Shown in pieces: positions 14,789 through 23,268 of a stretch of 64,000 nt of DNA. A program made the translations under genes and the position numbers. The stretch is taken from contig NZ_BOML01000019.1 of NCBI RefSeq assembly GCF_016862175.1, forward strand, positions 248,001 through 312,000, given 5' to 3'. A model generated the notes under the pieces. It worked only from the letters and a program-made list of their open reading frames with translations, ran no database searches and had not been told where the DNA came from. The stretch is from Paractinoplanes durhamensis (GTDB lineage: Bacteria; Actinomycetota; Actinomycetes; Mycobacteriales; Micromonosporaceae). Numbering within the stretch: position 1 is the stretch's first letter; every line of letters begins with the position of its first letter.

Positions 14789-17108
14789 TTCCCCGCGGCC
14801 GCTGCGCCGCGCCGTCCGCTTCCTGGCCCGCCTGCTGCCCCGGTCCCTGCGACCGGGGCTCACCGGTTCCTCGACCCGGCCGATGCCGACGAGCAGCGGC
14901 GCCGCCGGGCCGTCGGTCAGCCCCGGCCTGACCGACGGGCTGCGCGTGCGCACCCCGTGGTCACTCTTCCGGTGGTACGAGTCGTTCCGCGCCCGGAATG
15001 CCGGTGGCCTGTCCGGCTCGGTGCCCGACGCGGACCAGCGACCTCGTCCATCCAGCGCCCGGGGGCGCGTCACGACGCCCGGGCCGGGGGAGACCGGCGC
15101 CGGTGCGCGCGGGCGGATGCTGGGTCGGGCGCCGCTGGCTCTCGGTGGGCGGGAGCCGTTGTTCGGCGCGCCGCCGGAGGGGCCGGATGTGCGGCCCGGG
15201 CACGAGCTGGCGATGGGGCCGACGGTGGGTTCACTGCTCGGCGCCGGTCGGTCACCTGTCGGGGATCAGACACGGGTGCGGCACCTGCTCGCGGGCAGGG
15301 TGGATGATGTAACGGCCTCGGGGGACGGGCGGTCAGCTCCGGCCGGGTCGGCGAGTGGTGGTGGGCGTGCCGGTGCCACGGGGCACGATCGGGGGCGCGG
15401 GCACGACGACCATTCTGCGCACGGCCCGGCCGGTTCCTCCGCACCTCGCCGTGACGCCCCGACCGGGCACGGGCCGGGCGAGCTTTCCCGGCATCGGCCC
15501 GGTGGGCTGGCCGGAGTCGGCTCCGACGGGCTCGGCGTGCTGGGGCCGGGTGGCCGCGCGGCCGGTGGGTTGCTCAGCGCAACCACAGGCGCGGGATCAG
15601 GCTCTGACGCCGAGCGGCGCGGGCCGAATGTCAGCTGGTCGGAGATCGGTGGGCTGACGCCGTTCGGGCTGGGCGCGTTCGGATTCCGCCGCCAGGGCAC
15701 CGGCGCCGCGGCTGGTTCGGACGTCGGCAACGTCGGCGGCCCGGGTGGATCGGGCGGCCCGGGCGGATCGGGCGGGCGCGGCGGATCGGGCGGGCGCGGC
15801 GGATCGGGCGGGCGCGGCGGATCGGGCGGCCCCGGCGGATGGGGCGGGCGCGGCATCGGTGATTCGAGCACGGCCGGTTCTTCAGGCGGCCGGGCCGGCC
15901 GCGGTGGGTCCGGCGCCGGTGGGTCCGGCCGCGGTGGGCGCGGCGGCTCGGACGCCGCCGGTCGTGGTGGAGCCGGGTCGACCGGTGGTGCCGGTCGCGG
16001 CGCTTCCGGGGTGACCGGCGCTTCCGACGTGGGAAGCAGCGCGCCGGCGCTCGGCGGTGCGGAGCCGGGGACGTCCGGGCTTCGCGGGGCCGGGCGGGGG
16101 ATCGCCGGTCTCGTCGGTGGGGCGGAACCGCTGGTCGGGCGGCCCAACGCCGGCCCGCAGGTGAGCAATCCGGAATCGGCGCAGGACTACCGGGTGCTCG
16201 GGGCGGCGTCGCTGCCGCCGGGCAACGTTCCCGACCCGAGCGGCGCCGTCACGACCGGACCGGCGGCCGGGTGGAGCGGCGGCGGGACGAAGCCCGTACT
16301 CAATCCTCGTGATCGGTGGGAAGCGGCGGTGGCCGCGCGGCCGCTGGAAGCGCCGCGTGCCCTGCCCGGGTCGTTGCATGCGATGGCGTCCGCGCTGACC
16401 GGGCGGGCCCGGCCGCCGCTCTACACGACCGGGCCGAACACCCGGCACGCGCTGGCCGCGGCCGGGGCGCTCGGCGCGACCACCGGCACGGTCGTGCACC
16501 TGCCGGCCGCGCCGCCGTCCGGGCCCGCGGTCTCGGCGGTGCTCGCCCACGAGCTGATGCACACCCGCAGCCCGGTGCGGCGGCCGCGGTTCCTGCTCGA
16601 CGGGGTGTCGGGGTTGCTCGACGACGACGAGCGGCAGGCCCTCGCGGCCGGCAAGCAGGCGATGAACACCGGCGCCGGGATCGTCGACTCGCTGCCGGTC
16701 GGCGGCGGGCTCGGCGCGGTCAGCGAGGTCGCCACCCGGGCGGCCCGGGCCGCGGTGATCGAGGCGTCCGGAAGTCCGATGGGCAGCGCGTTCTCCGGGC
16801 TGTCGGGGGCGGCGGGTGACGCCTTCTCCGGGATGCAGGGCGCCGCGGGCGATGCGTTCTCCGGTTTGCAGGGCGCGGCCGGCGACGCGTTCTCCGGCGT
16901 GCAGGACGCGGCCGGCGCGGCGGGCGGCGCCGTGTCCGACGCGGCCGGCGGGGCGATGTCGGCGGTCAGCCAGGCGGCCGGCGCGGTGGCGGGCGCGGCC
17001 GGGGCGGCCAAGCAGGCGCTCGATCCGGATCAGGTCATAGAAATCGTGGAACGGCGGCTGCTGCGCGAGATCGAGCGGCGCGGCGGCCGATGGGCGGGGA
17101 TCTTCTAG
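14760..17108 (+). CDS. Large Gly-rich protein with HELMH motif (degenerate DUF4157-like)
   Basis: From GTG 14760 (GGAGG 9 nt upstream) the product is 782 residues. The first ~320 residues are Arg/Gly/Pro-rich and probably disordered. Residues ~325-430 are built on 18-bp repeats coding GGSGGR. Residues ~530-620 form a globular part with LYTTGPNTRHALAAAGALGA and H597-E-L-M-H601, which resembles the DUF4157/HExxH core. The C-terminus has 11-residue repeats (GDAFSG-M/L/V-QGAA) and ends in a helix VIEIVERRLLREIERRGG. It sits where eCIS loci often carry a large, poorly conserved protein between tube and LysM adaptor. It may be a cargo carrier or tape-like component; the function is unknown. The exact start is uncertain. 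Confidence 0.7.
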   Translation: MASPSPSGSNSPRPLRRAVRFLARLLPRSLRPGLTGSSTRPMPTSSGAAGPSVSPGLTDGLRVRTPWSLFRWYESFRARNAGGLSGSVPDADQRPRPSSARGRVTTPGPGETGAGARGRMLGRAPLALGGREPLFGAPPEGPDVRPGHELAMGPTVGSLLGAGRSPVGDQTRVRHLLAGRVDDVTASGDGRSAPAGSASGGGRAGATGHDRGRGHDDHSAHGPAGSSAPRRDAPTGHGPGELSRHRPGGLAGVGSDGLGVLGPGGRAAGGLLSATTGAGSGSDAERRGPNVSWSEIGGLTPFGLGAFGFRRQGTGAAAGSDVGNVGGPGGSGGPGGSGGRGGSGGRGGSGGRGGSGGPGGWGGRGIGDSSTAGSSGGRAGRGGSGAGGSGRGGRGGSDAAGRGGAGSTGGAGRGASGVTGASDVGSSAPALGGAEPGTSGLRGAGRGIAGLVGGAEPLVGRPNAGPQVSNPESAQDYRVLGAASLPPGNVPDPSGAVTTGPAAGWSGGGTKPVLNPRDRWEAAVAARPLEAPRALPGSLHAMASALTGRARPPLYTTGPNTRHALAAAGALGATTGTVVHLPAAPPSGPAVSAVLAHELMHTRSPVRRPRFLLDGVSGLLDDDERQALAAGKQAMNTGAGIVDSLPVGGGLGAVSEVATRAARAAVIEASGSPMGSAFSGLSGAAGDAFSGMQGAAGDAFSGLQGAAGDAFSGVQDAAGAAGGAVSDAAGGAMSAVSQAAGAVAGAAGAAKQALDPDQVIEIVERRLLREIERRGGRWAGIF

Positions 17109-17125
17109 ATGGTGGGTGAGTTCTG

Positions 17126-17806
17126 ATGGCAGCTACACCGGCGGCGCCGGCCAAGGCCGAGTTGCGGACCGAGTTGAAAGAGGTCATCCCGTTCCTGTTC
17201 AACCCGGCGGAGTTGACCATCACCAAGTCGGCGTCCTGGCAGGGCGCCGACAACAAGGGTGCCAACGCGCCGCTGCTGCGCTTCCAGGCCGGGCAGCCGG
17301 GGACGCTCACGCTCAGCATCACCCTCGACACCACCGACAAGGGCACGTCGGTCACCGAGCACACCGACAAGCTGATGAAGCTCGTCGCCATCGACAAGAA
17401 GCTGCCGGCCTCGGACAAGAACCGCAACAACCACCGGCCGCCGTGGGTGACGTTCCACTGGGGGCCGCTGCAGTCGTTCAAGGCCGTGGTCGAGCGGCTG
17501 ACCCTGAAGTTCACCTATTTCGCGGCCGACGGCATGCCGATGCGGGCCAAGGCCGACCTCGCCCTCAAGCAGTACGAGGACGAGGAGATCAAGCCGCTGC
17601 AGAACCCGACCTCGCACACCCCGTCGCTGCAGACCGTGCACCGGCTCGGCCACGGCGAGACCCTCGACCGGCTGGCCGCCAAGCACTACGCGGACGCCAC
17701 CCGGTGGCGGCTGATCGCCGAGGCCAACAACGTGGTCGACCCGCTCACCATGGAGCCCGGCATCCTGTTGATCATTCCTGAGCTGCCGGTGCGGCGCCGT
17801 GGCTGA
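17126..17806 (+). CDS. eCIS LysM-containing tube/baseplate adaptor (Afp7/Pvc7-like)
   Basis: The 226-residue protein has an N-terminal contractile-system domain (VIPFLFNPAELTITKSASWQ, PLLRFQAGQPGTLTLSITLD, PPWVTFHWGPLQSFKAVVERL) and a C-terminal LysM-like module (VHRLGHGETLDRLAAKHYAD, WRLIAEANNVVDP). The family joins the tube to the spike/baseplate hub. Its end overlaps the VgrG-like gene by 8 bp, so the baseplate genes are coupled. Confidence 0.92.
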   Translation: MAATPAAPAKAELRTELKEVIPFLFNPAELTITKSASWQGADNKGANAPLLRFQAGQPGTLTLSITLDTTDKGTSVTEHTDKLMKLVAIDKKLPASDKNRNNHRPPWVTFHWGPLQSFKAVVERLTLKFTYFAADGMPMRAKADLALKQYEDEEIKPLQNPTSHTPSLQTVHRLGHGETLDRLAAKHYADATRWRLIAEANNVVDPLTMEPGILLIIPELPVRRRG

Positions 17807-19448
17807 GCAGAAGCGCCGGCTCGACGGGGCCCAGCTCACCGTGGACGGCCGCCCGCTGCCCCCGGAGAGCTACCCGCGGCTGGTCCTGGTGCGGGTCGAG
17901 GAGTCGGTGCAGCTGCCGGACTACTTCGCGATCCACTTCGACGACCCGCACTTCGAGATGTTCGACAAGGGCACGTTCACGATCGGGACCCGGATCGAGA
18001 TCGCGTTCCGGGCCGAGGGCGACCCGGTCGTGGTCACCTCGGGGGAGATCACCGCGATCAGCGTGGAGCCGGGCGGGTCGGGCCGGCACGAGCTGATCCT
18101 GACCGGTTTCGACCTCACCCACCGGCTGGCCCGGGTGCCGAAGTCGCGCAGCTTCCAGCGGGTCACCGACGCCGACATCGCGAGCCGGATCGCCGGCGAG
18201 TACGGCCTGGACGCCGAGGTGGACGCGACCGGCGCCACCCACGACTACGTGTTGCAGGCGGGCGAGACCGACTACGCGTTCCTGCGCCGCCGGGCCGCCC
18301 GGATCGGGTTCGACGTGTGGGTCAGCGAGAAGAAGTTCTACTTCAAGAAGGCACCGCGGTCGACCGCCACCCCGCCCAAGCTCACCTACGGCCAGAACCT
18401 GTCGCGGTTCGCCACCCGCTTCTCCGCCGCCGAACGCAGCGACGAGGTGGAGATCCGCGGCTGGGACCAGCTCGGCAAGGAAGCGATCAGCGGCCGCGCC
18501 GATCAGACCGATCCGGGCACCGACGCGCCCGCCGCGAAAGAGATGGCCGACGCGGCCCGGCGCGCGTTCGGGCGGGTCAAGCGCAACGCCGGCCAGTTCC
18601 CGGTCACCGACCAGGCCGAGGCCGACGCGCTGGCCGGGTCGCTGCTGCTGCGCGCCTCCGGCGAGGAGGTGGTGCTGCGCGGCGAGGCGATGGGCGACCC
18701 GCTGATCGGCGCGGGCGCGAAGGTGCACATCGAGGGCATCGGGTCGCGGATGACCGGCGACTACCGGGTCACCCAGGTCGAGCACACCTACGGCGCGAAC
18801 CGGCCCTACCTGACCCGGTTCGTCTGCGGTGGCAAGGAGCCGGGCAACCTCGCCGACCTGACCGGCGGCAGCGCCAAGGCCGAGAAGTCCGGCTGGTCGG
18901 GGCTGGTCGTCGGGATCGTCACCAACAACGACGACCCGGAGAAGCTGGGCCGGGTCCGGGTGAAGTTCCCGACCCTGTCGCAGGACGACGAGAGTGCCTG
19001 GGCGCGGATCGCCACCCCGGGCGGCGGCAAGGAACGCGGCCTGCAGTGGATCCCCGAGGTCGACGACGAGGTGCTGGTCGGCTTCGAGCTCGACGACACC
19101 ACCCGGCCGGTGATCCTCGGCGGGCTGTGGAACCGGCGGGACGCGCCACCCGACCCGGGCGCGCTCTCCGGCGGGGTGGTCAAGCAGCGGATGCTGGTCA
19201 GCCGCAAGGACTCCCGGCTCGTTTTCGACGACGACAAGATGGAGATCGACCTGCTGCTCGGCGGCACCCCGTGCGCGCTGAAGCTGGAGAAGAGCGAGTC
19301 GTCGCTGACCGGCGACCAGAAGCTGGTCATCACCGCCACCCAGATCGAGATCAAGGCGACGTCGAAGCTGACGCTCTCCGGCGCCCAGGTCGAGATCACC
19401 GCGTCCGGGCCGCTCACCGCGTCCGGCAAGCCGATCAAGCTCAACTGA
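17799..19448 (+). CDS. VgrG/gp27-gp5-like spike protein (Afp8/Pvc8-like)
   Basis: The 549-residue protein has an N-terminal gp27-like hub (~1-340, with EITAISVEPGGSGRHELILTGFD, RVPKSRSFQRVTDADIASRI, AFLRRRAARIGFDVWV), a gp5-type OB domain (~365-450, GLVVGIVTNNDDPEKLGRVRVKF, WIPEVDDEVLVGFELDD), and a C-terminal repetitive beta-helix (ITATQIEIKATSKLTLSG). It forms the trimeric spike under the tube. The next gene codes the PAAR tip, 9 bp downstream. No C-terminal effector extension is present. Confidence 0.95.
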   Translation: MAEQKRRLDGAQLTVDGRPLPPESYPRLVLVRVEESVQLPDYFAIHFDDPHFEMFDKGTFTIGTRIEIAFRAEGDPVVVTSGEITAISVEPGGSGRHELILTGFDLTHRLARVPKSRSFQRVTDADIASRIAGEYGLDAEVDATGATHDYVLQAGETDYAFLRRRAARIGFDVWVSEKKFYFKKAPRSTATPPKLTYGQNLSRFATRFSAAERSDEVEIRGWDQLGKEAISGRADQTDPGTDAPAAKEMADAARRAFGRVKRNAGQFPVTDQAEADALAGSLLLRASGEEVVLRGEAMGDPLIGAGAKVHIEGIGSRMTGDYRVTQVEHTYGANRPYLTRFVCGGKEPGNLADLTGGSAKAEKSGWSGLVVGIVTNNDDPEKLGRVRVKFPTLSQDDESAWARIATPGGGKERGLQWIPEVDDEVLVGFELDDTTRPVILGGLWNRRDAPPDPGALSGGVVKQRMLVSRKDSRLVFDDDKMEIDLLLGGTPCALKLEKSESSLTGDQKLVITATQIEIKATSKLTLSGAQVEITASGPLTASGKPIKLN

Positions 19449-19457
19449 GGAGGGACG

Positions 19458-19850
19458 ATGCCGCAACCGGCCGCACGCCAGAACGACCCGGTCACCGGGA
19501 CCGACATCCACATCCTCCTGGTGCCGTCCCCGGGCGGGCCGGTGCCCACCCCGACGCCCCTCCCGTTCGCGGGACAGCTGATGTTGAGCCTCTCCACCGA
19601 CGTACTCATCAATGGTCTTCCGGCCGCGACCCAGGGCAGCATCGCGCAGAACATGCCGCCCCACATCCCGCCGTCGCCGTTCAGCAAGCCGCCCACCAAC
19701 CAGGGCCGGGTGATCATCGGTTCGCCTACCGTGCTGGTCAACGGCAAGCCGCTCGCCCGGATGGGCGACCAGGTGGCCACCTGCAACGACCCGGTCGACG
19801 CGCCGACCAGCGTGATCAGCGCCGGGTCGCCCGACGTGCTGGTGGCGTGA
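19458..19850 (+). CDS. PAAR-domain spike tip protein
   Basis: The 130-residue protein matches the PAAR family: ARQNDPVTGTDIHILLVP, STDVLINGLPAATQG, VLVNGKPLARMGDQVATCND. It would sharpen the spike trimer (Afp10-like). It has a GAGGAGGGACG ribosome site and overlaps the gp25 gene by 1 base (TGATG). Confidence 0.93.
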   Translation: MPQPAARQNDPVTGTDIHILLVPSPGGPVPTPTPLPFAGQLMLSLSTDVLINGLPAATQGSIAQNMPPHIPPSPFSKPPTNQGRVIIGSPTVLVNGKPLARMGDQVATCNDPVDAPTSVISAGSPDVLVA

Positions 19851-20257
19851 TGGCGGGCGACGACTTCATCGGCAACGGCTGGGCGTTCCCGGCCGCGATC
19901 AACCGCAACGGCAGTGTCCGGCTCGTTACCGGCACCGAGGAGGTGGACGCCGCGATCCGGATGATCCTGTCCACGGTGCCGGGGGAGCGGGTGATGCGGC
20001 CCGAGTTCGGCTGCGCGATGTGGGAGCAGCTGTTCGCGCCGCTGACCGCGAGCACGCTCGGGCTCATCGAGCAGGCCGTGCGGGAGGCCCTGGAGCGGTG
20101 GGAGCCGCGGATCGAGCTGCAGATGGTGGACGCGGACGGTGAGCAGTCGACCGGGACCGTACACATCACCGTCTCGTACCGCGTCAAGTCCACCAACGAC
20201 GTACGCAACCTTGTTTTTCCGTTTTATACGATTCCCACCGAGGAGCCGGCGCCATGA
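19850..20257 (+). CDS. Baseplate wedge protein, GPW/gp25 family
   Basis: The 135-residue protein has the gp25 signature: FIGNGWAFPAAINRNGSVRLV, EEVDAAIRMILSTVPGERVM, PEFGCAMWEQLFAPL, AVREALERWEPRIEL. In contractile tails this wedge protein starts sheath polymerisation (Afp9/Pvc9-like). ATG 19850 overlaps the PAAR stop, and the 3' end overlaps the baseplate J start by 4 bp. Confidence 0.95.
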   Translation: MAGDDFIGNGWAFPAAINRNGSVRLVTGTEEVDAAIRMILSTVPGERVMRPEFGCAMWEQLFAPLTASTLGLIEQAVREALERWEPRIELQMVDADGEQSTGTVHITVSYRVKSTNDVRNLVFPFYTIPTEEPAP

Positions 20258-22209
20258 GTCTGCCCGCACCCGACCTGGACGACCGGCGCTTCCAGGACAT
20301 CGTCGACGAGGCGAAACGGCGGATCAACCGGCTCTGCCCGGACTGGACCGACCACAACGTCTCCGACCCCGGCGTGGCGCTGATCGAGCTGTTCGCCTGG
20401 ATGACCGAGATGACGCTCTACCGGCTCAACCAGGTGCCGGACCGGCTCTACGTGAAGTTCCTGGAGCTGGTCGGCGTCGAGCTGTTCTCGGCCGTGCCGG
20501 CCCGCGCCGACCTGCTGTTCCGGCTCACCGCCGCCCGCGAGGACACGGTGCGCGTGCCGGCCGGCACCCAGGTCAGCACCGAACGCCGCGAGGACGAGGC
20601 CCCGGTCGTCTTCCTCACCGACTCGGAGCTGCGGGTCACCCCGCCGAAGCTGATCGCCTGCCTCACCCACACCGGCGACCGCTACGCCGACCACTGGGAG
20701 GAGTTGCGGCGCGAGGCCGCCACCGTGCAGCTGTTCCCGACGCTGCAGGTCGACGAGGCGGTCTACTTCGGGCTGCAGGAGTCGGCGGCCGGCAACCTGC
20801 TGCGCCTCGACGTCACCACCGGCCCGGAAGGCGCCGGTGTCGACCCGCGCCGCCCGCCCCGGGTGTGGGAGGCGTGGGACGGCACCTGGAAGAACGTGCG
20901 GATCCTCGACGACACCAGCGCCGGCTTCAACTCGACCGGCGAGGTCACCCTGCTGCTGCCGATGAAGCACGAGGCCCTGGCGATCGGGGCGAAGCGGGCG
21001 TTCTGGCTGCGCTGCCGCCTGGTCCGGCCGGTCGAGGGGCAGCCCGACTACACCAACCCGCCGATCCTCGAGCAGCTCTCCGCGGTCGCCCTCGGCGGCG
21101 CGGTGCCCGCCCACCACGCCGAGCCGGCCCCGGCCGAGCTGCTCGGCGCCAGCAACGGCCGGCCCGGCCAGGTGTTCCAGGTGCGCCGGGTGCCGGTGCT
21201 GCCGCGCCGCTTCGACGAGACCGTCCGGGTGGTGCTGCCCCGGCACGAGCGCACCGGCGAGCCGGAGGAGCAGGAGTGGACCGAGGTCGCCGACCTGTCC
21301 GACGCGGAGGAGGACGACCAGGTCTTCACCTGGTCGGGGGCGAACGGCGAGGTGCGCTTCGGCCCGCGGGTCCTCGACCGGGAGGGCCGGGTGTGGCAGC
21401 ACGGCGCGATCCCGCCGGTCGACTCCCAGATCTACGTGACCGGCTACCGGTTCGGCGGCGGCCGGCGTGGCAACGTCCCGGCCGACCGGCTCACCGTGCT
21501 GCACACGTCGATCCCGTTCGTGGCCGGGGTGACCAACCTGGACGCGTCGGCGGGCGGGGTGGACGCCGAGACGGTGGAGAATGCCAAGGTGCGCGGGCCG
21601 ATGCTGCTGCGCGGCGGCCGCCGGGCGGTCACCGCCGAGGACGTCGAGCGGCTCACCCTGGACGCGGCGCCGAACGTGGCGCGGGCCCGCTGCCTGCCGC
21701 CGGACAACCCGGCCGAACCGGCGCGCCTCCTCGTCGTACCCAGGGTGGATGTTGCTCCGGAAAATCTGACCCTCGATGACCTGGCCATCTCCGACGAGTT
21801 GGAGGAGACGATCAAGGCCTATCTGGAGCCGCGCCGGCTGCTGACGATGCGCCTGCGCATCGACGCGCCGCGCTACCAGGGGGTCAAGGTGGTTGCGGAG
21901 GTGCGGGCTTCCCCGGGGGTACGCGCGGAGACCGTGCGCGAACGGGCCGAGCGTGCCCTCTACGAATACCTCAACCCGTTGACCGGCGGGCCGAGCGGCC
22001 AGGGCTGGCCGTTCGACACCGACCTGAAACTCGGCGACGTCTACGGTGTGCTGCACGGGTCGTTCGGCGTGCAGGGCGTCGAGGCGGTGCACTTCTTCTC
22101 CGCCGACCTGCGCCGCAAACGCACCCTCGACCAGGTCGAGCAGCGCCTGCGACTGCTGCCGGAAGCGCTGTTCATGTCCTATGAGCACCGGGTGGTGGTT
22201 CAACAATGA
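20254..22209 (+). CDS. Putative baseplate assembly protein J (Afp11/Pvc11-like)
   Basis: The 651-residue protein belongs to the baseplate J/gp47 group. It opens with LDDRRFQDIVDEAKRRINRLCPDWTDHN and the conserved PGVALIELFAWMTEMTLYRLNQVPDRLYVKFLELVG. It later has the NVPADRLTVL, AVTAEDVERL and RARCLPP segments typical of J-like proteins. It would form the baseplate wedge dimer. ATGA couples it to gp25 upstream and again to tail protein I downstream. Confidence 0.94.
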   Translation: MSLPAPDLDDRRFQDIVDEAKRRINRLCPDWTDHNVSDPGVALIELFAWMTEMTLYRLNQVPDRLYVKFLELVGVELFSAVPARADLLFRLTAAREDTVRVPAGTQVSTERREDEAPVVFLTDSELRVTPPKLIACLTHTGDRYADHWEELRREAATVQLFPTLQVDEAVYFGLQESAAGNLLRLDVTTGPEGAGVDPRRPPRVWEAWDGTWKNVRILDDTSAGFNSTGEVTLLLPMKHEALAIGAKRAFWLRCRLVRPVEGQPDYTNPPILEQLSAVALGGAVPAHHAEPAPAELLGASNGRPGQVFQVRRVPVLPRRFDETVRVVLPRHERTGEPEEQEWTEVADLSDAEEDDQVFTWSGANGEVRFGPRVLDREGRVWQHGAIPPVDSQIYVTGYRFGGGRRGNVPADRLTVLHTSIPFVAGVTNLDASAGGVDAETVENAKVRGPMLLRGGRRAVTAEDVERLTLDAAPNVARARCLPPDNPAEPARLLVVPRVDVAPENLTLDDLAISDELEETIKAYLEPRRLLTMRLRIDAPRYQGVKVVAEVRASPGVRAETVRERAERALYEYLNPLTGGPSGQGWPFDTDLKLGDVYGVLHGSFGVQGVEAVHFFSADLRRKRTLDQVEQRLRLLPEALFMSYEHRVVVQQ

Positions 22210-22763
22210 CCACGCGTGACGGGTGGCTGGTCGAGCAGTTGCCCCGGGTGATGGCGACCGACCCGGTGCTGCGCGACTTCGTGACCGCGTTCGAGCAGAC
22301 CCATGACACCGTCCGGGAACGCATCGACGCCATCGAGTTCCAGATGGACACCGGCCTGGCCAGCCCGGAGATGCTGTCCTACCTGGGGTCCTGGCTGGGC
22401 GTCATGCTGGAGCCGACCGACCCGGCCGAGTACCGCCGGTCCCTGGTGCGCGAGGTCGGCAAGCTGCTCGGCTGGCGCGGGACCCGCTACGGGGTGGAGG
22501 CGCTGCTGCAGGCGGCCACCGGCGCCCGGGTGACGGTGATCGACGCGGGCGGCATCTTCGGCCGCAACGACAAGGTGCCGGCGCCCGACCCGGTCGTGGT
22601 GGTACAGATGGACCACACCGGCCATCTCACCGAGCGCCAGGTGATGGCGTTCCTGCAGAGCGAGCTCCCCCTCGGCTCCAAGATCCAGCTGGACGTCCGC
22701 TTCCAGCCGCAGCCCGCTCGCGGCCGTGCCCGCCCACCCGGCAGTGGAGACGACAATGCCTGA
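22206..22763 (+). CDS. Phage tail protein I-type baseplate protein (Afp12/Pvc12-like)
   Basis: The 185-residue protein has the tail protein I pattern: WLVEQLPRVMATDPVLRDFV, YLGSWLGVMLEP, YRRSLVREVGKLLGWRGTRYGVEALLQAATG. It completes the baseplate with J and gp25. The C-terminus is Arg/Gly-rich. Its stop lies inside the following zinc-ribbon gene, whose ATG is at 22756. After it one expects tail fibre and tape-measure genes, but none follows. Confidence 0.9.
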   Translation: MTTRDGWLVEQLPRVMATDPVLRDFVTAFEQTHDTVRERIDAIEFQMDTGLASPEMLSYLGSWLGVMLEPTDPAEYRRSLVREVGKLLGWRGTRYGVEALLQAATGARVTVIDAGGIFGRNDKVPAPDPVVVVQMDHTGHLTERQVMAFLQSELPLGSKIQLDVRFQPQPARGRARPPGSGDDNA

Positions 22764-23268
22764 GATGTACGGCTCGGTGCGCCAGATGCCCTGCCCCGAC
22801 TGCGGCAACCCGGTGATGCCGGACCGCGACCAGCTGTGCCCGAACTGCGGCTACCCGCTGATGTTCCTGCGCAAGGGCGGCGGCAACGACGACGCGCACG
22901 CCCAGTCGATCCCGCGCAGCCCGAACGAGCGCGGCGACGAGACGAGCCTGCGGGTGGTGCCCCAGGCGGTCCCGCAGCCGCGCACCGACACGAGGCAGTT
23001 CCCGGCCGCCCAGTACGGCGGCCAGCGCGGAGCGGGCCCGTGCCGGAACTGCGGCTATCCGAACGAGCCGGTCCGGGTGCGGTGCGAGCGCTGCGGTTTC
23101 GAGTTGCGCCCGGCCCGCCCGCAGGCGGCCCGGCTGGCGCCCCCGGTCTTCGCCCAGCAGCAGGCGGCGAAACGCGACTGGGGCTGGCTGCTGATCCTGC
23201 TGATCATCCTGGCCGCCCTGTCCCTGCTGGCCCTGATCCTGGCCGTCCTCTGGTATTTCCTGGGCTGA
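22756..23268 (+). CDS. Tail-anchored double zinc-ribbon protein of the eCIS locus
   Basis: The 170-residue protein carries two zinc-ribbon cores, CPDCG...CPNCG at ~12-40 and CRNCG...CERCG at ~95-115. A linker follows, then a single very hydrophobic C-terminal segment (~147-168, WGWLLILLIILAALSLLALI) with only a few residues behind it. This is the topology of a tail-anchored protein with a cytoplasmic domain. It overlaps the tail protein I gene by 8 bp and is the last gene of the operon. By position it could tether a cytoplasmic particle or baseplate to the membrane; that is inference. ATG 22756 is preferred over the upstream ATG 22726, which lies well inside the previous gene. Confidence 0.82.
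   Translation: MPEMYGSVRQMPCPDCGNPVMPDRDQLCPNCGYPLMFLRKGGGNDDAHAQSIPRSPNERGDETSLRVVPQAVPQPRTDTRQFPAAQYGGQRGAGPCRNCGYPNEPVRVRCERCGFELRPARPQAARLAPPVFAQQQAAKRDWGWLLILLIILAALSLLALILAVLWYFLG

Noticed and set aside
15740..15850. Regular short repeats that could suggest a CRISPR array
   Set aside because: The 18-bp units are direct, spacer-free and in frame, coding GGSGGR in a protein linker.
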